A stretch of 64,000 nt of DNA from contig NEEC01000019.1 of the NCBI GenBank assembly GCA_002189035.1, positions 1,426,001 through 1,490,000 of the forward strand, in the 5' to 3' direction. This document shows positions 1-18,458 of the stretch, piece by piece. The notes beneath the pieces were generated by a model, which saw only the letters and a list, made by a program, of their open reading frames with translations, was not told the DNA's origin and did not search any database. The stretch comes from Utricularia gibba (lineage: Eukaryota > Streptophyta > Magnoliopsida > Lamiales > Lentibulariaceae). The position numbers and the translations under genes are program-made. Each line of letters begins with the position of its first letter. Position 1 is the stretch's first letter.

Positions 1-218
1 TGTACACCCTTCTGAAAGTATGAATTTACATTGTTTGATTTAAAGGAGGTTAGTTATGCACTGGAGCGTTTAGTGGAGTTATATATTCTTACCTCGTTTT
101 GCTTGTAATGTTTGCTGTAGTTGTTTGCTAAATGTTGCGTGCTCTGTAGAGAATACTGATCGAAAGCGCTAAATATGTCCTGGGAGAGCTGACGAGTTGA
201 ATACTTTTTAGTCGCACG

Positions 219-8661
<8,443 letters not shown>

Positions 8662-9066
8662 GGTAACCTCTCTTACTATTTCCATCACCTTTACAGCAAT
8701 ATTTTGCTCCACTTTAATCGCTTCTAAACTTCGCATATTGTCGTTGCAGCAGCATGTGAAAGCTGAGCCTTTGCAATCGCACCGGGGACCTTTAGATTAA
8801 CTAACGACATGTTTCTTTTATATTATTGAATCGTATGATCAGTGTACATAAAACCTTTCCAAATTATTAATGTCCGAACTAAACATCCGCCCAGCGGAGA
8901 AAGAATGCTTGGCGATTAGTTTGTTTTTGCAGAAAGAATGCTTGGAGAAAATCACTACAAATGTGTCATGTTTGAGAATACATGAGAACTTTGCTGAAGC
9001 CCTATGGTAAGCACTAGAAAACGAAAAGAAGACTACTAAAATGGTCATCAGGTTTAGAATGAGCCA
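8662..9066. other. Tail-to-tail spacer between SMC3 and cyclin B
   Basis: Only the 3' ends of two converging genes lie here. No open frame of coding character is visible. A short direct repeat sits inside it (see 8898-8945). Confidence 0.6.
8898..8945. repeat. Short direct repeat, 15 bp twice
   Basis: The 15-mer AGAAAGAATGCTTGG occurs at 8898-8912 and again at 8931-8945, 33 bp apart. It looks like a small local duplication in the overlapping 3' flanks of SMC3 and the cyclin gene. No function is suggested. Confidence 0.7.
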
Positions 9067-11030
9067 TTACTTTTCTGCTGAACTCTTGCTAAGGCTTGTA
9101 CGAAGAAAGGTTTTAGCAGGGGGGAACATGGCCACAGCACCTCTATGAGGATCGCAGTACTTGCGACGAACAGCATTGGACTTGTTATCTGCTGTCCCAA
9201 CATGAAGATCGACCAACGATTTTGCACAATCTCTGGATGAAGATGGAAATCGTGGTGAGAGATGATGCAATTGCGACTGAAAGCAGCAGTTAAGAAGAAT
9301 TTTTTTAGGAAGTGCTAAATACTTACATTAGCTGATGCTCTTCATAGCCAGTGTAGAATATCAGAGTTTCAGTCCACAGGGGGCTGCAGTTGAGGGTGCA
9401 ACGCGCAGCATATACTGCAGAAGCAGATATCTTTGATGGACTGTGCTTGATGACGATGGAGTAGTCCATCATGCCGAGTTCACCAAAGAAAAAGGTCATG
9501 TTTTCCATCTGCAGAAAGACCATAAATGAAGGCTTGAACTCTATGATGAAACTGAAAGGAATATGATGAACTTTCCGTGTCTCACCTCTTTATCAGCTGG
9601 AATGGAAGCTTTGACATATCTTGCCAAGAAGACATAAGATGTAGGAACTGTCAGGTACCATTCCAACTTCCCAAGAATGGCTTTCTCCATGAGGAGCACC
9701 TGCTTCCTCACATAGGCATTGTCTGATATTGCTATGAAGTCACTCACCTGTAAGAGAATAGCAGAGGCCAGTTATGCAATTTTGTCTAAATCCTCCAAAA
9801 ACAGGGCCACTTGATATTCCTTTACCTCAGGTGCCCAGATCTCCTCATATTTGCAAGCAATGAGCATCGAGCTAATGCCAACCAGCTGAAGTTCCTGCCT
9901 TGGGACAGTCTTCACAGCTAGAAATCTGTCCACTATGTTCACCGTGAGGTACAAAGTTTCAGGCATCAGTTCAAACTTCTTGTGAACTTCAACCAGCCAA
10001 TCCACAAGGACTCCTCTCATTTTCATACTGATCTCCGGTTGAGTGCCAATGTAGTCATGAACCTTGCCCTCTTCCTCTGCCTCTCTGTAGAATGTGTACA
10101 TATCATCAACATACTCCACTGCTGCTAACTCGTTCTCCTTGTCCAGGGCATCAATGTCCACCACCACCGGCTTCTCAGTAAGCCCACGAGCAGCCTGCAG
10201 AAGAATGCCCAACTTTTAGAGCCTTGAATGCATGACAGAATAAAGCTTCCTGATGCACCAACTACCTTGCTTCTAGCCGTGAGAGTTGCAGTGAGGCTTT
10301 TTCCTGACTTCTTCTTAGATGCTTTCACTTCACCTTTCTGCCTTTTCTCATCATCAGGACTGATGAAAATCTCTCTGGCGTCACTCGTCGGTTGATCAGC
10401 AGCAACACATGATGTCTCCTTTTTAGCTGCGGGTTTTGCCTTTGCAGCAGCCTCTTTACCCACTGAGCCTTCCGTGCTTTTGACCAATGGCTTCTGCAAT
10501 GGATACAGATTATTTCATCATCAGTTCTCTGTCTCAGTATCTCCCATAGGAAAGAAAATACCTTGCAGTGGTTTCTCTGAGCTTCGGCCTGTGCATTAGC
10601 CAAGAGCTGGGCACCAAAACTCCTGGAAAACAGAGCAGCAGTTTAGCTTCAACATTAAGACCAGCCCAACAACGCTATGCCCTTAGGCTTCAGTTGGGCA
10701 GAGAGAACCTCGTCACCGGGCGCCTTGCTACTGGATTATTCTTCTTCTCCGCGGGCGGTGCAATCACCAAGTTCCCAATGTCCTTCAACACCCGTCGATT
10801 TCCATTTCCGTTCTTCTGGTTCCCTCCATCTACCAAATGCCAACAGTGCATTAGAATGAAAAGAGAGATGAACCACAACCCCCAGTTCAAAGACGACGTG
10901 AAGTATAAACCCGCAAGAACCACCAGTATCAACCCAAAGGAAAGATACAATCTTTCGCGAAACTGCAAAAAGCGATAAAAATCATCCATTTACCTCTGGG
11001 TTGGTCAGCAGGAATCACTCTGGTAGCCAT
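9067..11030 (-). CDS. CYCB1: G2/mitotic-specific B1-type cyclin
   Basis: Regulatory partner of cyclin-dependent kinases at the G2/M transition, destroyed by the anaphase-promoting complex. The first exon encodes MATRVIPADQPRG from the ATG at 11030. The second encodes a destruction box RRVLKDIGN. A basic, disordered N-terminal region follows (KKKSGKSLTATLTARSK). The cyclin box begins with MKMRGVLVDWLVEVHKKFEL and contains YLTVNIVDRFL and LIACKYEEIWAPEV. The C-terminal cyclin fold has GELGMMDYSIV and SPSKISASAVYAARCTL, and the protein ends SLSKSSAEK. All exon joins I checked are in frame, for example RPVTR|SFGAQLLANAQ. The 430-bp upstream spacer contains a TATA box and MSA-type motifs, in keeping with M-phase transcription. 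B1 subtype is inferred from overall similarity to plant B1 cyclins. Confidence 0.93.
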
Positions 11031-11172
11031 TTCGCTGTTCCTCACAATACCCAAAAGAAACCCCTCCAAGACTTGCGGATAACCCAAGCGATTTCGCTCC
11101 GAAGAGCCTCCAGATTCCGCCTTGGTGAACACAAAGAAAAGACACAGAAAACACGAACGAGAGGTGTGGATG

Positions 11173-11181
11173 TATATATAA
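11173..11181 (-). promoter_or_regulatory. Putative TATA box of the cyclin B gene
   Basis: On the minus strand this reads TTATATATA, about 143 bp upstream of the cyclin start codon and just downstream of the MSA-type motifs. Position and sequence suit a core promoter. The transcription start is not visible. Confidence 0.5.
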
Positions 11182-11232
11182 TTTTGTAAAAGGGACGGAG
11201 GATTGGCAGCGGGAGGGAGGATCCCCGTCACT

Positions 11233-11243
11233 GGCAACGGTCA
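11233..11243 (+). promoter_or_regulatory. Partial MSA-like motif
   Basis: Plus strand GGCAACGGTCA keeps the AACGG core and the following YYA of the mitosis-specific activator consensus YCYAACGGYYA. The first two bases do not fit. It lies about 205 bp upstream of the cyclin start. Confidence 0.45.
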
Positions 11244-11260
11244 TATTTGTTTGAAGTTAC

Positions 11261-11271
11261 TAGCCGTTGGG
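11261..11271 (-). promoter_or_regulatory. MSA element (MYB3R-type site) upstream of cyclin B
   Basis: On the minus strand, which is the cyclin coding strand, the sequence is CCCAACGGCTA. This fits the plant mitosis-specific activator consensus YCYAACGGYYA at all 11 positions. Such sites bind three-repeat MYB factors in B-type cyclin promoters. It sits about 235 bp upstream of the start codon. Confidence 0.7.
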
Positions 11272-11461
11272 GTCCAAAATAATTAATACATTCGCCCTCT
11301 TTTCTTTTACTAACAATGAAATATATTAATAACAAAAAAAAAGGAAAAACTTGTTGTAAATGGGGAATGCTCATGTGCTATTTTGTAATTTAAATTTATT
11401 TTGGAATTTAAATTCAACTTCATGTATTTACGGGTTGATTCGCACATTAAATTCAATAGCA

Positions 11462-13773
11462 TCAGTGAATGGCGGCGGCGGCGGTGGAGAGGGACGGCTG
11501 GTACCAATGCTCCGGCGATCGCGTGATGAAGCTGGCATCTGCATTATTCATATAACAAGCAGTTAAGACACCAGTGTTCTGAAGCTGAAAACAAAAAAAT
11601 ACCTGAAACGAACACATCCTTGTAGTCATCCTCATCGTAGATGAACTGAGGGGGGTCAGGGGATCCCACTCCAACAATCGTGCTTCCGCTGCCGGAGATA
11701 CAAAGACTGTAAGTTTCTAGCTGTTTCGAGAAGCCTTGTGTGGTGACTGAACCATACCTTCCTGACATGAAAACAGCTCTGTATTGTCCTCTACCAGCTG
11801 CAGTGATGCGCTGCTTCAATTTCTTCAGTGATGGGAGGACTTCAAAAGCAGGGGGTTCTGCATGGAACAAGGCGTTTTAGTGTCACTCCCACGTACATTG
11901 AGATGCATCCAACTACAAGTTCATAATATCATCATCCATGATATGATAATCACTTCACAGTAGTACGCAATGAAATGGGTGTGAAACATGTTCAATATAC
12001 CACAGAGAATACCAAAATCGATTTCACATCTGTGTGTGCGAGAAATCGGTGAAGTCATACCAAGATCATTAATGCAAACCTCCTGAGATATTCCACTGGC
12101 TGAGATTTTCTCCAGCAAAGTCAGAGGATCGATTCTGTTGGTTTGATCCAACTGAAGGCGCTGAAAAACCAAAGCATCTTTGGAAGATTAATAAGGATGC
12201 CATTTAACTCTATGAGGTGAACATAACCAGTTATCTAATGTACCTTGTAAACATCAGCAGTGGAGCATGCCTCCGATGGTTTAATCAGAACCATTGGAAA
12301 GTCGCTGGGAGCAGGTGGATGAATATCTTCAACAACCTGAGCTTTTTTTGTAACGAACTGTGACTACATTATACGTATAGTCTGCTGTAACAGAAGTTTT
12401 GGGATGCAAGAAGGCATACCTCACCCCGACCGGTGCAGTATGCAGCTCCATGGGAGAAAAAGAATGGAATATCAGAACCAATCTCACTTGACCACTCCTG
12501 GAGTTCCTTCTCGGTGGCAGCACATCCACTGAACTGATTTGCTGCCCACAATGCGGTAGCAGCATTACTGCTGCCACCTCCAAGACCAGCACCCGTAGGT
12601 ACCTTCTTGTCAAGATGAACCTAATATTTACGTGCACCAGAAAGATGCTTTACATTAGTCCTAGAGAGAATAATTGTATTGCAATGTATGGCTTCATAAA
12701 TTTCTCAAAAGTTACCCAAAAGTAATTGTCAATCCCTGTCTTCTTTCTGAAAAGATTCAGGGCCTTAATGATCTGCACCAAAGAAAGAGAGTCAGATGTT
12801 TAGTTTCATGCAAAATCATCTCGATGAAGAAACAAAGCTCGTTACCAAGTTTCTCTCATCAAGAGGAACACCCGATACAGTAGATGACAGACGATCTGTT
12901 GACTTTGATGGAGACAACGAAAACTTTATCGTATCTCCCAAACTAATTACCTGCAGAGAACATCTAATCAGTATCAATTTCAAGAATGAGAAAATGTTTG
13001 CACGGGCGTTTTTCTGCACTTGAAATCCCTTTTTCCTTACGTTCTAAAACGTTCTACTGTTCAAACAAAGAACGAATAGGCTAGTGCAAAAATACTCATA
13101 AAATCAAATGAAACCTATCCAGGCAGTTATCGAAACACGATAGAAATGCCACAAGGACGCTACTAACATGAAACAATGATGCTAAATCATGATACCCATC
13201 AGCTCTTTTTCCTGTTATCCTCAGAAAAATATTCACCTGCGACCAAAGACGTCTCAAAAGTCAAAAAAAAAAAAATGGAGCTTTCACCCACTAAAGACAA
13301 AAGAAAGAGCGGAGATCACTAATAGGCTTACTTTGCAAGGTGAAAATAACGTTAGCCTTTGCATCCCGCCTCCTTGTCCACTTCATCAGCTAACTTGCTC
13401 ATTCTGTCCTCAAGATCATAAACTACCTGAAAACAGTCTCTAAAACTCTCAGAGCGCCACAGCCACAAACCCAAATCAGGGAACCCAACACCCCCGAAAA
13501 GACGAAACTGGATCAAGAAAATGAGTCGCCCAATCACGATCAGGGAAATCAAAGTTGCCCAAAATTCAATACCTCCACCTTCTTCCTGCTCGTTCTAGAG
13601 TCAGAAGCAGTAGCCCTGACTCGAAGTTTACTAGTAAACCAACGTCTCTCCCCCAAAATGGAGAGCCCATTTCGGATAAGCTGAGAAGGCCCCCTTCTGA
13701 AAGAATGAAACCGTACTTTGGCGTCAGAAGAAGCAGCGAGCTGCTGGCTGCTGAGAAGGTGAGCAGAAGACAT
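11462..13773 (-). CDS. ISPE: 4-diphosphocytidyl-2-C-methyl-D-erythritol kinase, plastid (one-base frameshift)
   Basis: Phosphorylates the 2-hydroxyl of CDP-methylerythritol in the plastid MEP pathway that supplies isoprenoid precursors. The ATG at 13773 opens a serine- and arginine-rich transit peptide (MSSAHLLSSQQLAASSDAKV). GHMP-kinase features follow in order: RLTLFSPCK, VNIFLRITGKRADGYHDLASLFH, ISLGDTIKFSLSPSKSTDRL, the ATP loop VPTGAGLGGGSSNAAT, SEIGSDIPFFFSHGAAYCTGR, and AVFMSGSGSTIVGVGSPDPP. The protein ends ASFITRSPEHWYQPSL plus an alanine run. All later splice joins are in frame. Between DKEAG and RLTLFSPCK, within one exon, the frame slips by one base at the TTT run 13358-13360 (AAA on the coding strand). 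Adding one A would restore it. Either an assembly error or a damaged allele, since the rest is intact. Confidence 0.92.
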
Positions 13774-14517
13774 TGCCAAGAGATAAGCGAATCAAGAACT
13801 GGAGCAGTTACGCCCGCGCCTCCAATTCGTCGGACTTCATCACACTTGACTCGTCCGAAGTAATCTTTTTGCTACCGCCACCGGTGTGCGCCTCGTGCGC
13901 ATATATACATATATTTTTTTTTTCTACATTCGCCACACCCTTTTAACTCAAATAATTATAAATAAAATATGAAATTGTGTATTTATATTAAATATATATT
14001 TATCAGATTGATTAATTATATTAAATTTTAATTCTATTTTAAAATGTTTTTATATTTAGATATAATACAAGTAATAATAAATTCATATATACATTTTTTT
14101 AGTTTTAAAAAAACTTTTAATATTCAACTTTTATTTCATTAGAAATAATTATCGATAAATACTTTTAAAATTAACAAATTTTAATATAAAAGTCTAAAAA
14201 TAAAATTCTCTTTGCTTTAGATAAATACCCATAGAATATTTTTTTAAAAAAATTATAATAAGGATAATTATGTAACCTGAAATGGCCATTATTTACATGA
14301 ATTTCAAGGACACACTATGAGTTGTTTCAGACCTAATGAGACATCTTGTGAAATCCAAAATCTCACATGCAAATAGCAACACCCTAATGTTAAATACATT
14401 CAGTAAACTGCAGCCATTAGAAAGATAGATAGAGAGTAGAACCTGCAGTGTGCAATTCACTGAGACCTGGTTCCTGCACATGTAGTGATCCAGGCATGCT
14501 GGAGGGAGGGGAGGATC
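13774..14517. other. ISPE promoter and AT-rich spacer
   Basis: The ISPE 5' flank with a TATA-like tract, then about 370 bp of very AT-rich sequence (13910-14280), then the 3' flank of the RING-H2 gene. No coding signal on either strand. Confidence 0.6.
13901..13914 (-). promoter_or_regulatory. Putative TATA box of ISPE
   Basis: The ATATATACATATAT tract begins 128 bp upstream of the ISPE start codon on the coding strand. The position fits a core promoter, though the neighbourhood is AT-rich, so chance is possible. Confidence 0.35.
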
Positions 14518-15395
14518 CTAATCTGGTGAACTTGAGGAAAAGAAAAAGGAAAAGGGATTCCATCTGTTGTGACTATCGCCATTGCTGTTGCCTCCACGAG
14601 CGCTGGTACCACCAGAGCCACTTGGAACTCTGGTGCTTTGATTCGATCTAGCACGGCTGTTTCTGGCACCTTCAGAAGGAAGCTCCACACGGCAGACAGG
14701 GCATGAGTTGTGCTCCACGAGCCAAGGAACGATGCAGTTGGAGTGGTAGATATGTTCACATGGCATCAGTCTGGCTCTGGAACCCAACTCAAATTTGTCT
14801 TGGCAGACGGGGCAGTGAGCATCTGCGTTTATATGCCTTTGAGTGATTTTGATTGTTGGCATTGCATCAATGGCGGAGCGGGGAGCAGGAGGAGGGCCTC
14901 GCCTTTCATTTATGCTAAGCTGTTCAAACAGCTCTTGCAAGCCACGATCTGTGAGGAAACCACTGGGGTCTGTAGGCCTTCTCAATGGTCCATGCATATT
15001 GCTGAAAAATAACTCGAACGGATCGGCGACAGGGGCACCATTTGACTGGCCATGAAATATCAGTACCCGAGATCTGGGACCAGGACCAGGATCAGGATTA
15101 GGGCCACCCCCCTTCCAGATTGCATCCCTGCTCTCGATCTGATTTCGAAATCGGGATTCCGTCCAGCAATTCTACGCCTCATAATTTCAGACAATGCATC
15201 CATAATGCCCAAGCTTGGGTCCTGGAAGGGCTCCCCAACACCAAATACGGAGGGATGATGAGCATCTCTATCCACAACCCCATGTAGCTCTTCAATGAAT
15301 CCTTCATCGCAATAGGGACAAGCCAAACCACGGCCTTGCGGTCGAATTGGCCGGCTACAATGATAGCACCAGTGCGTGTTTCCACCACTTGACAT
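14518..15395 (-). CDS. RING-H2 E3 ubiquitin ligase with N-terminal zinc ribbon, RHC1A-like (one-base frameshift)
   Basis: Probable E3 ubiquitin ligase of the plant RHC/RING1-like family. The coding region is a single exon. From the ATG at 15395 the N-terminus MSSGGNTHWCYHCSRPIRPQ with CPYCDEGFIEEL is the zinc-ribbon domain typical of this family. The RING-H2 finger CPVCQDKFELGSRARLMPCE, then HIYHSNCIVPWL and NSCPVCR, lies in the second half, followed by a Ser/Gly/Asn-rich tail ending SSSSPD. The frame breaks at the CCCCCC run 15107-15112 (G6 on the coding strand). Upstream reads to SGRGVALILI and then a stop. The next frame reads GPNPDPGPGPRSRVLIFHG without interruption into the RING half. 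One extra G would join them. The 5' leader extends to about 15860. Ligase activity is inferred from the family. Confidence 0.88.
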
Positions 15396-16234
15396 GCGTT
15401 TATACGATCAACTTACAGAATTCAAATTACACCCAAACCACCAACCTGCATCAAATCTCTTTCAATTCAGCCAATAGAAACAACAAAGAACAAAACTTAA
15501 AGAAAGAGCATGCATAAGAGTCATAAGAGCTTCAATCTCATGTAATCCATCCCGCGCGTTTCGAGTTACACCGATTCAATTCGTAAGACGCGGAAACAAA
15601 CAACATGAACACCAAATACACCTAAATAAACAAAAGCCAGTTCCTCGACGAAAATCCACCGCCACACACAAAACAAACATCAAACAGCTCAGAAAAAAAA
15701 ACTCAGTAAAACTACGAGAAGAAAGCAATCGCAACAAACAGAGTCAAGTTAACCGGCGAAACGCGCTGAATTGACTCCAAAACACCGCGAGAAAGGACAA
15801 GAGGAAACTCCCTCCGGTCCTCGAGGTCAGGTCCCCTGTTTCTGAAAACTCGTGTTTTCACGCTCGCACATGGCGAGTTGCTTTATCTAAAAATCAAGGG
15901 GCATAAAGGTAATATACTTGTAAACAGTTGTAATTTATTTATTTACTTTTTTTTCCTGGCTGATTTTCTTGCCGTTGGAAAATCATATTTTTTTTCTGCG
16001 TCATAAAAAATCATTTATTTTTAAATAAATGTGAGAAAAATGCGAAAAAAAATAATAAATCGAATAAAATCAAAGATACATAATACGATTATAAGCCTCA
16101 GCAGCAGTTCATAACAAAACAAAAAAACTTGTAAAAAAAAAAAATCCCCTAGAGAATGGCGGTGGTATGGATGGAGAAGGACACTGGACTGCCATCATCA
16201 CCTCTAACTCAAGAGAATGCGCTGTGCAGGCCGA

Positions 16235-16252
16235 CCGGCCGGCCGGCCGGCC
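16235..16252. repeat. CCGG microsatellite
   Basis: Four CCGG units plus CC in an otherwise AT-rich area. It is a run of potential CpG methylation sites. Confidence 0.8.
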
Positions 16253-16664
16253 ACCACTTCTCCATCGCCTTGCGCTTCAGCATGACACTGCATTCTCTTG
16301 CTGAATCACCCGGCTTCGGTGGAGGCTTGTCAAATCCAGTAGCAGGAAGACCAGTTTTGGCTTGGAGAGTTGAGGCCAAGAAGGAGTTGCAGGAGCTGTA
16401 CTTCGGCAGAAACAGGGAGCTAAGAGCTTTCTCTTTGTAGTCTGGCTTGAGTCTTCAGGATCAAACAGTTGAAAAAAACAAGCCCGGGTTCTGAGTCGGC
16501 TGCTGTGGGCCTGGAGAAAGCTCCATGGCCGTCGGGAGGACATCTGGTTTCAGTTTCTGATGTGCTCAGGGCAGTTTATTCAGGATCTCTGGAACTGCAT
16601 CTTGTGATCTGTGAAAGGTTGTCACAGGTGCCACTCCAAGCTCCAGGGGAAGAAAAAAAATGAA

Positions 16665-16684
16665 TTTTTTTTTTTTTTTTTTTT
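16665..16684. repeat. Homopolymer of 20 T
   Basis: Uninterrupted T20 preceded by an A-rich stretch, in the 3' flank of the LARP gene. It could be a slippage tract. Confidence 0.8.
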
Positions 16685-16872
16685 GGTATCTAGATATGGA
16701 CATATCTACCGACCGAGCTGGAACTCCAAACTAATAGAGTGAGGTGCTGCTGCAAGGATGTGCTGTGATCATATCATCCTTGATTCCGTTGTAATCCTGA
16801 GAGAACAGAAGCCATGGGAATGATCAGAACTCCATCAGAACTAGAATGAAGCATCCAGAAATACAGCAGAAT

Positions 16873-18458
16873 TTAGAGAATCACTTGAATGATTCTGAGC
16901 CTGTCGATATCTTGATCATTGGAGGGGGTTTCATTGCCAGAAGTGATGCTCCGTTTCCCTGGATGAGATTCTCTGAGATCAGTATCATCATGAGACTGGA
17001 GATGAGCATCTTCTTTGCTTGATTGAGCTTCAAGTGTAATGTTCTCTACACTTGAAGATTCCATGTGGATCAGTTCAGTAGAACCATCTCCAGCTTGTGG
17101 TGAAGATTTATCTGCTGCTGGGGCCTGAATCCACTTTGACCATTCACCACGCCTCCTTACATATGAACCCTGAAAATATTGAAAGAGGAAGAGTCACTGC
17201 ATAGAAGCAAAACAGAGAACCAGATCTCTCAAACAAACAGTAGCACACCTGCTGCTCGATGGTCGCTGACTTCTTCAGAGCTTCTAAAATAAACGGTATC
17301 CCAACATACAGCCTTCTGATCTGTGAATCATTAAAAATGTATTTGATCAACACAAACCCTCTGGAATTTTGGTAAAAAGTAGATCATGAAGAGAGGAGAA
17401 TCAGTGAAGTCATTACCCTGTTGAATTTGGCGATTTCTGATATTGGAACCCATCCTTCATTATCCATCAAGGATTTCAAGTAGGTATCATTACAGAGGTT
17501 CTCATCACTGCACAAACAATTAAAAGTCACAACAGGGAAGCATCATGCTGTAAAGATATTCAAAAAGTGAACAAAAAGGCCACCAAACTCAAAGAAAATC
17601 TGAAAAAAATGAATAGCGAGACAGTACGGAGAACTCACCAGAAATAATACTCGATCTGCTTTAAAATTTTATCCTGCTGTTCACCTACTGGCACCGTTGG
17701 CATGGCACCTCTTCTGGTGGGATTAGAAGCGACATTCGGTGAATAAGAAGCTGCCGGAGAAGTTCCACGATAAGGAACTGGGTGTTCAAAAACTGCTCTT
17801 GGCGCTCCTGTGTTCCAGTGATTAAGCGTTCCGGCAAGGAGATACACTAAAGATGATTTTGCAAAAAAGGAACAATCTTTAGAAAAAAAAACAATACCTT
17901 GGAAAGAGGCACTTCCAGGAAACACAGGAGGTATATAAAAAGGCCTCATCCCATTGCCTTGCTGCACACAGCCACCCCCAGACACGGCGTTGGGAGTTGC
18001 CGGTGGACGACCATGCTGCTGTACCCAATTACCCGTTCCTCCGACGTAAGCACCACCATGAAATCTAAACTCCGGTCGCACGCGAGGATAAAAACCACAC
18101 GGCACATAAGGTGGCGCGTTTGGATTCAGCCGTCGGCGATTCATCATCATCCTGACGTGATGCCCATATGGGTTTGCATGAACAGGAACTATCCAACCAT
18201 AAAAGGGTCTAAAGGATAACCATGGTTACGATATTTATTCCAAATCATGCTCGGATACATGAACTGAGGTGCGAAATTTGCTCTCATATCTTTCAGTCTC
18301 CGCAGTTTTTGCCTCCCAAAAGTTGGCTGCTGTCAACACAAACAAATCAATAAACCATACAACTTAGAAACCATTTAACACTCAAAATGGAGGAAGCAAT
18401 TGTATTTATACAACACCTCAAAATGAGTTCCAATGACAGGGTTCACAACGAACGCCAT
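16873..18458 (-). CDS. La-related protein, LARP1-like (5' end uncertain, one-base frameshift)
   Basis: La-motif RNA-binding protein of the LARP1 group, which acts on mRNA stability and translation in the cytoplasm. The La motif is split over exons: GEQQDKILKQIEYYF, CDENLCNDTYLKSLMDNEGW, VPISEIAKFNR, IRRLYVGIPFILEALKKSA, and GSYVRRRGEWSKWI. Before it lies a Pro/Gly/Arg-rich region (MRPFYIPPVFPGSASFQ). The chosen ATG at 18458 begins MAFVVNPVIGTHFE, but the frame stays open upstream (FSRRPE), so an earlier exon may exist in the AT-rich spacer or be lost. At the AAAA run 18201-18204 the frame slips: upstream reads YPLDPFMVG then a stop, downstream reads WIVPVHANPYGHHV, and one extra T on the coding strand joins them. 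The protein ends at NDQDIDRLRIIQVIL with no DM15 repeats. Product is sure; gene borders are not. Confidence 0.75.

Larger units (their letters stand above)
11031..11461. other. Cyclin B promoter and 5' leader, then 3' flank of ISPE
   Basis: Non-coding. It holds the cyclin TATA box and MSA-like motifs listed separately. From about 11280 it becomes AT-rich and runs into the 3' end of the ISPE gene. Small open frames here on either strand show no family signature. Confidence 0.6.
15396..16872. other. RING-H2 5' leader/promoter and unassigned spacer
   Basis: 15396-15860 is the leader of the RING-H2 gene and is moderately GC-balanced. 15900-16140 is AT-rich. 16150-16660 is unlike its surroundings in base composition. 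On the minus strand 16209-16460 it keeps an open frame with protein-like composition (for example TGLPATGFDKPPPKPGDSAR), and open frames exist on the plus strand too. I cannot tie any of these to a known family. It could be a terminal exon, a 3' UTR of the LARP gene, or chance. Confidence 0.4.
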
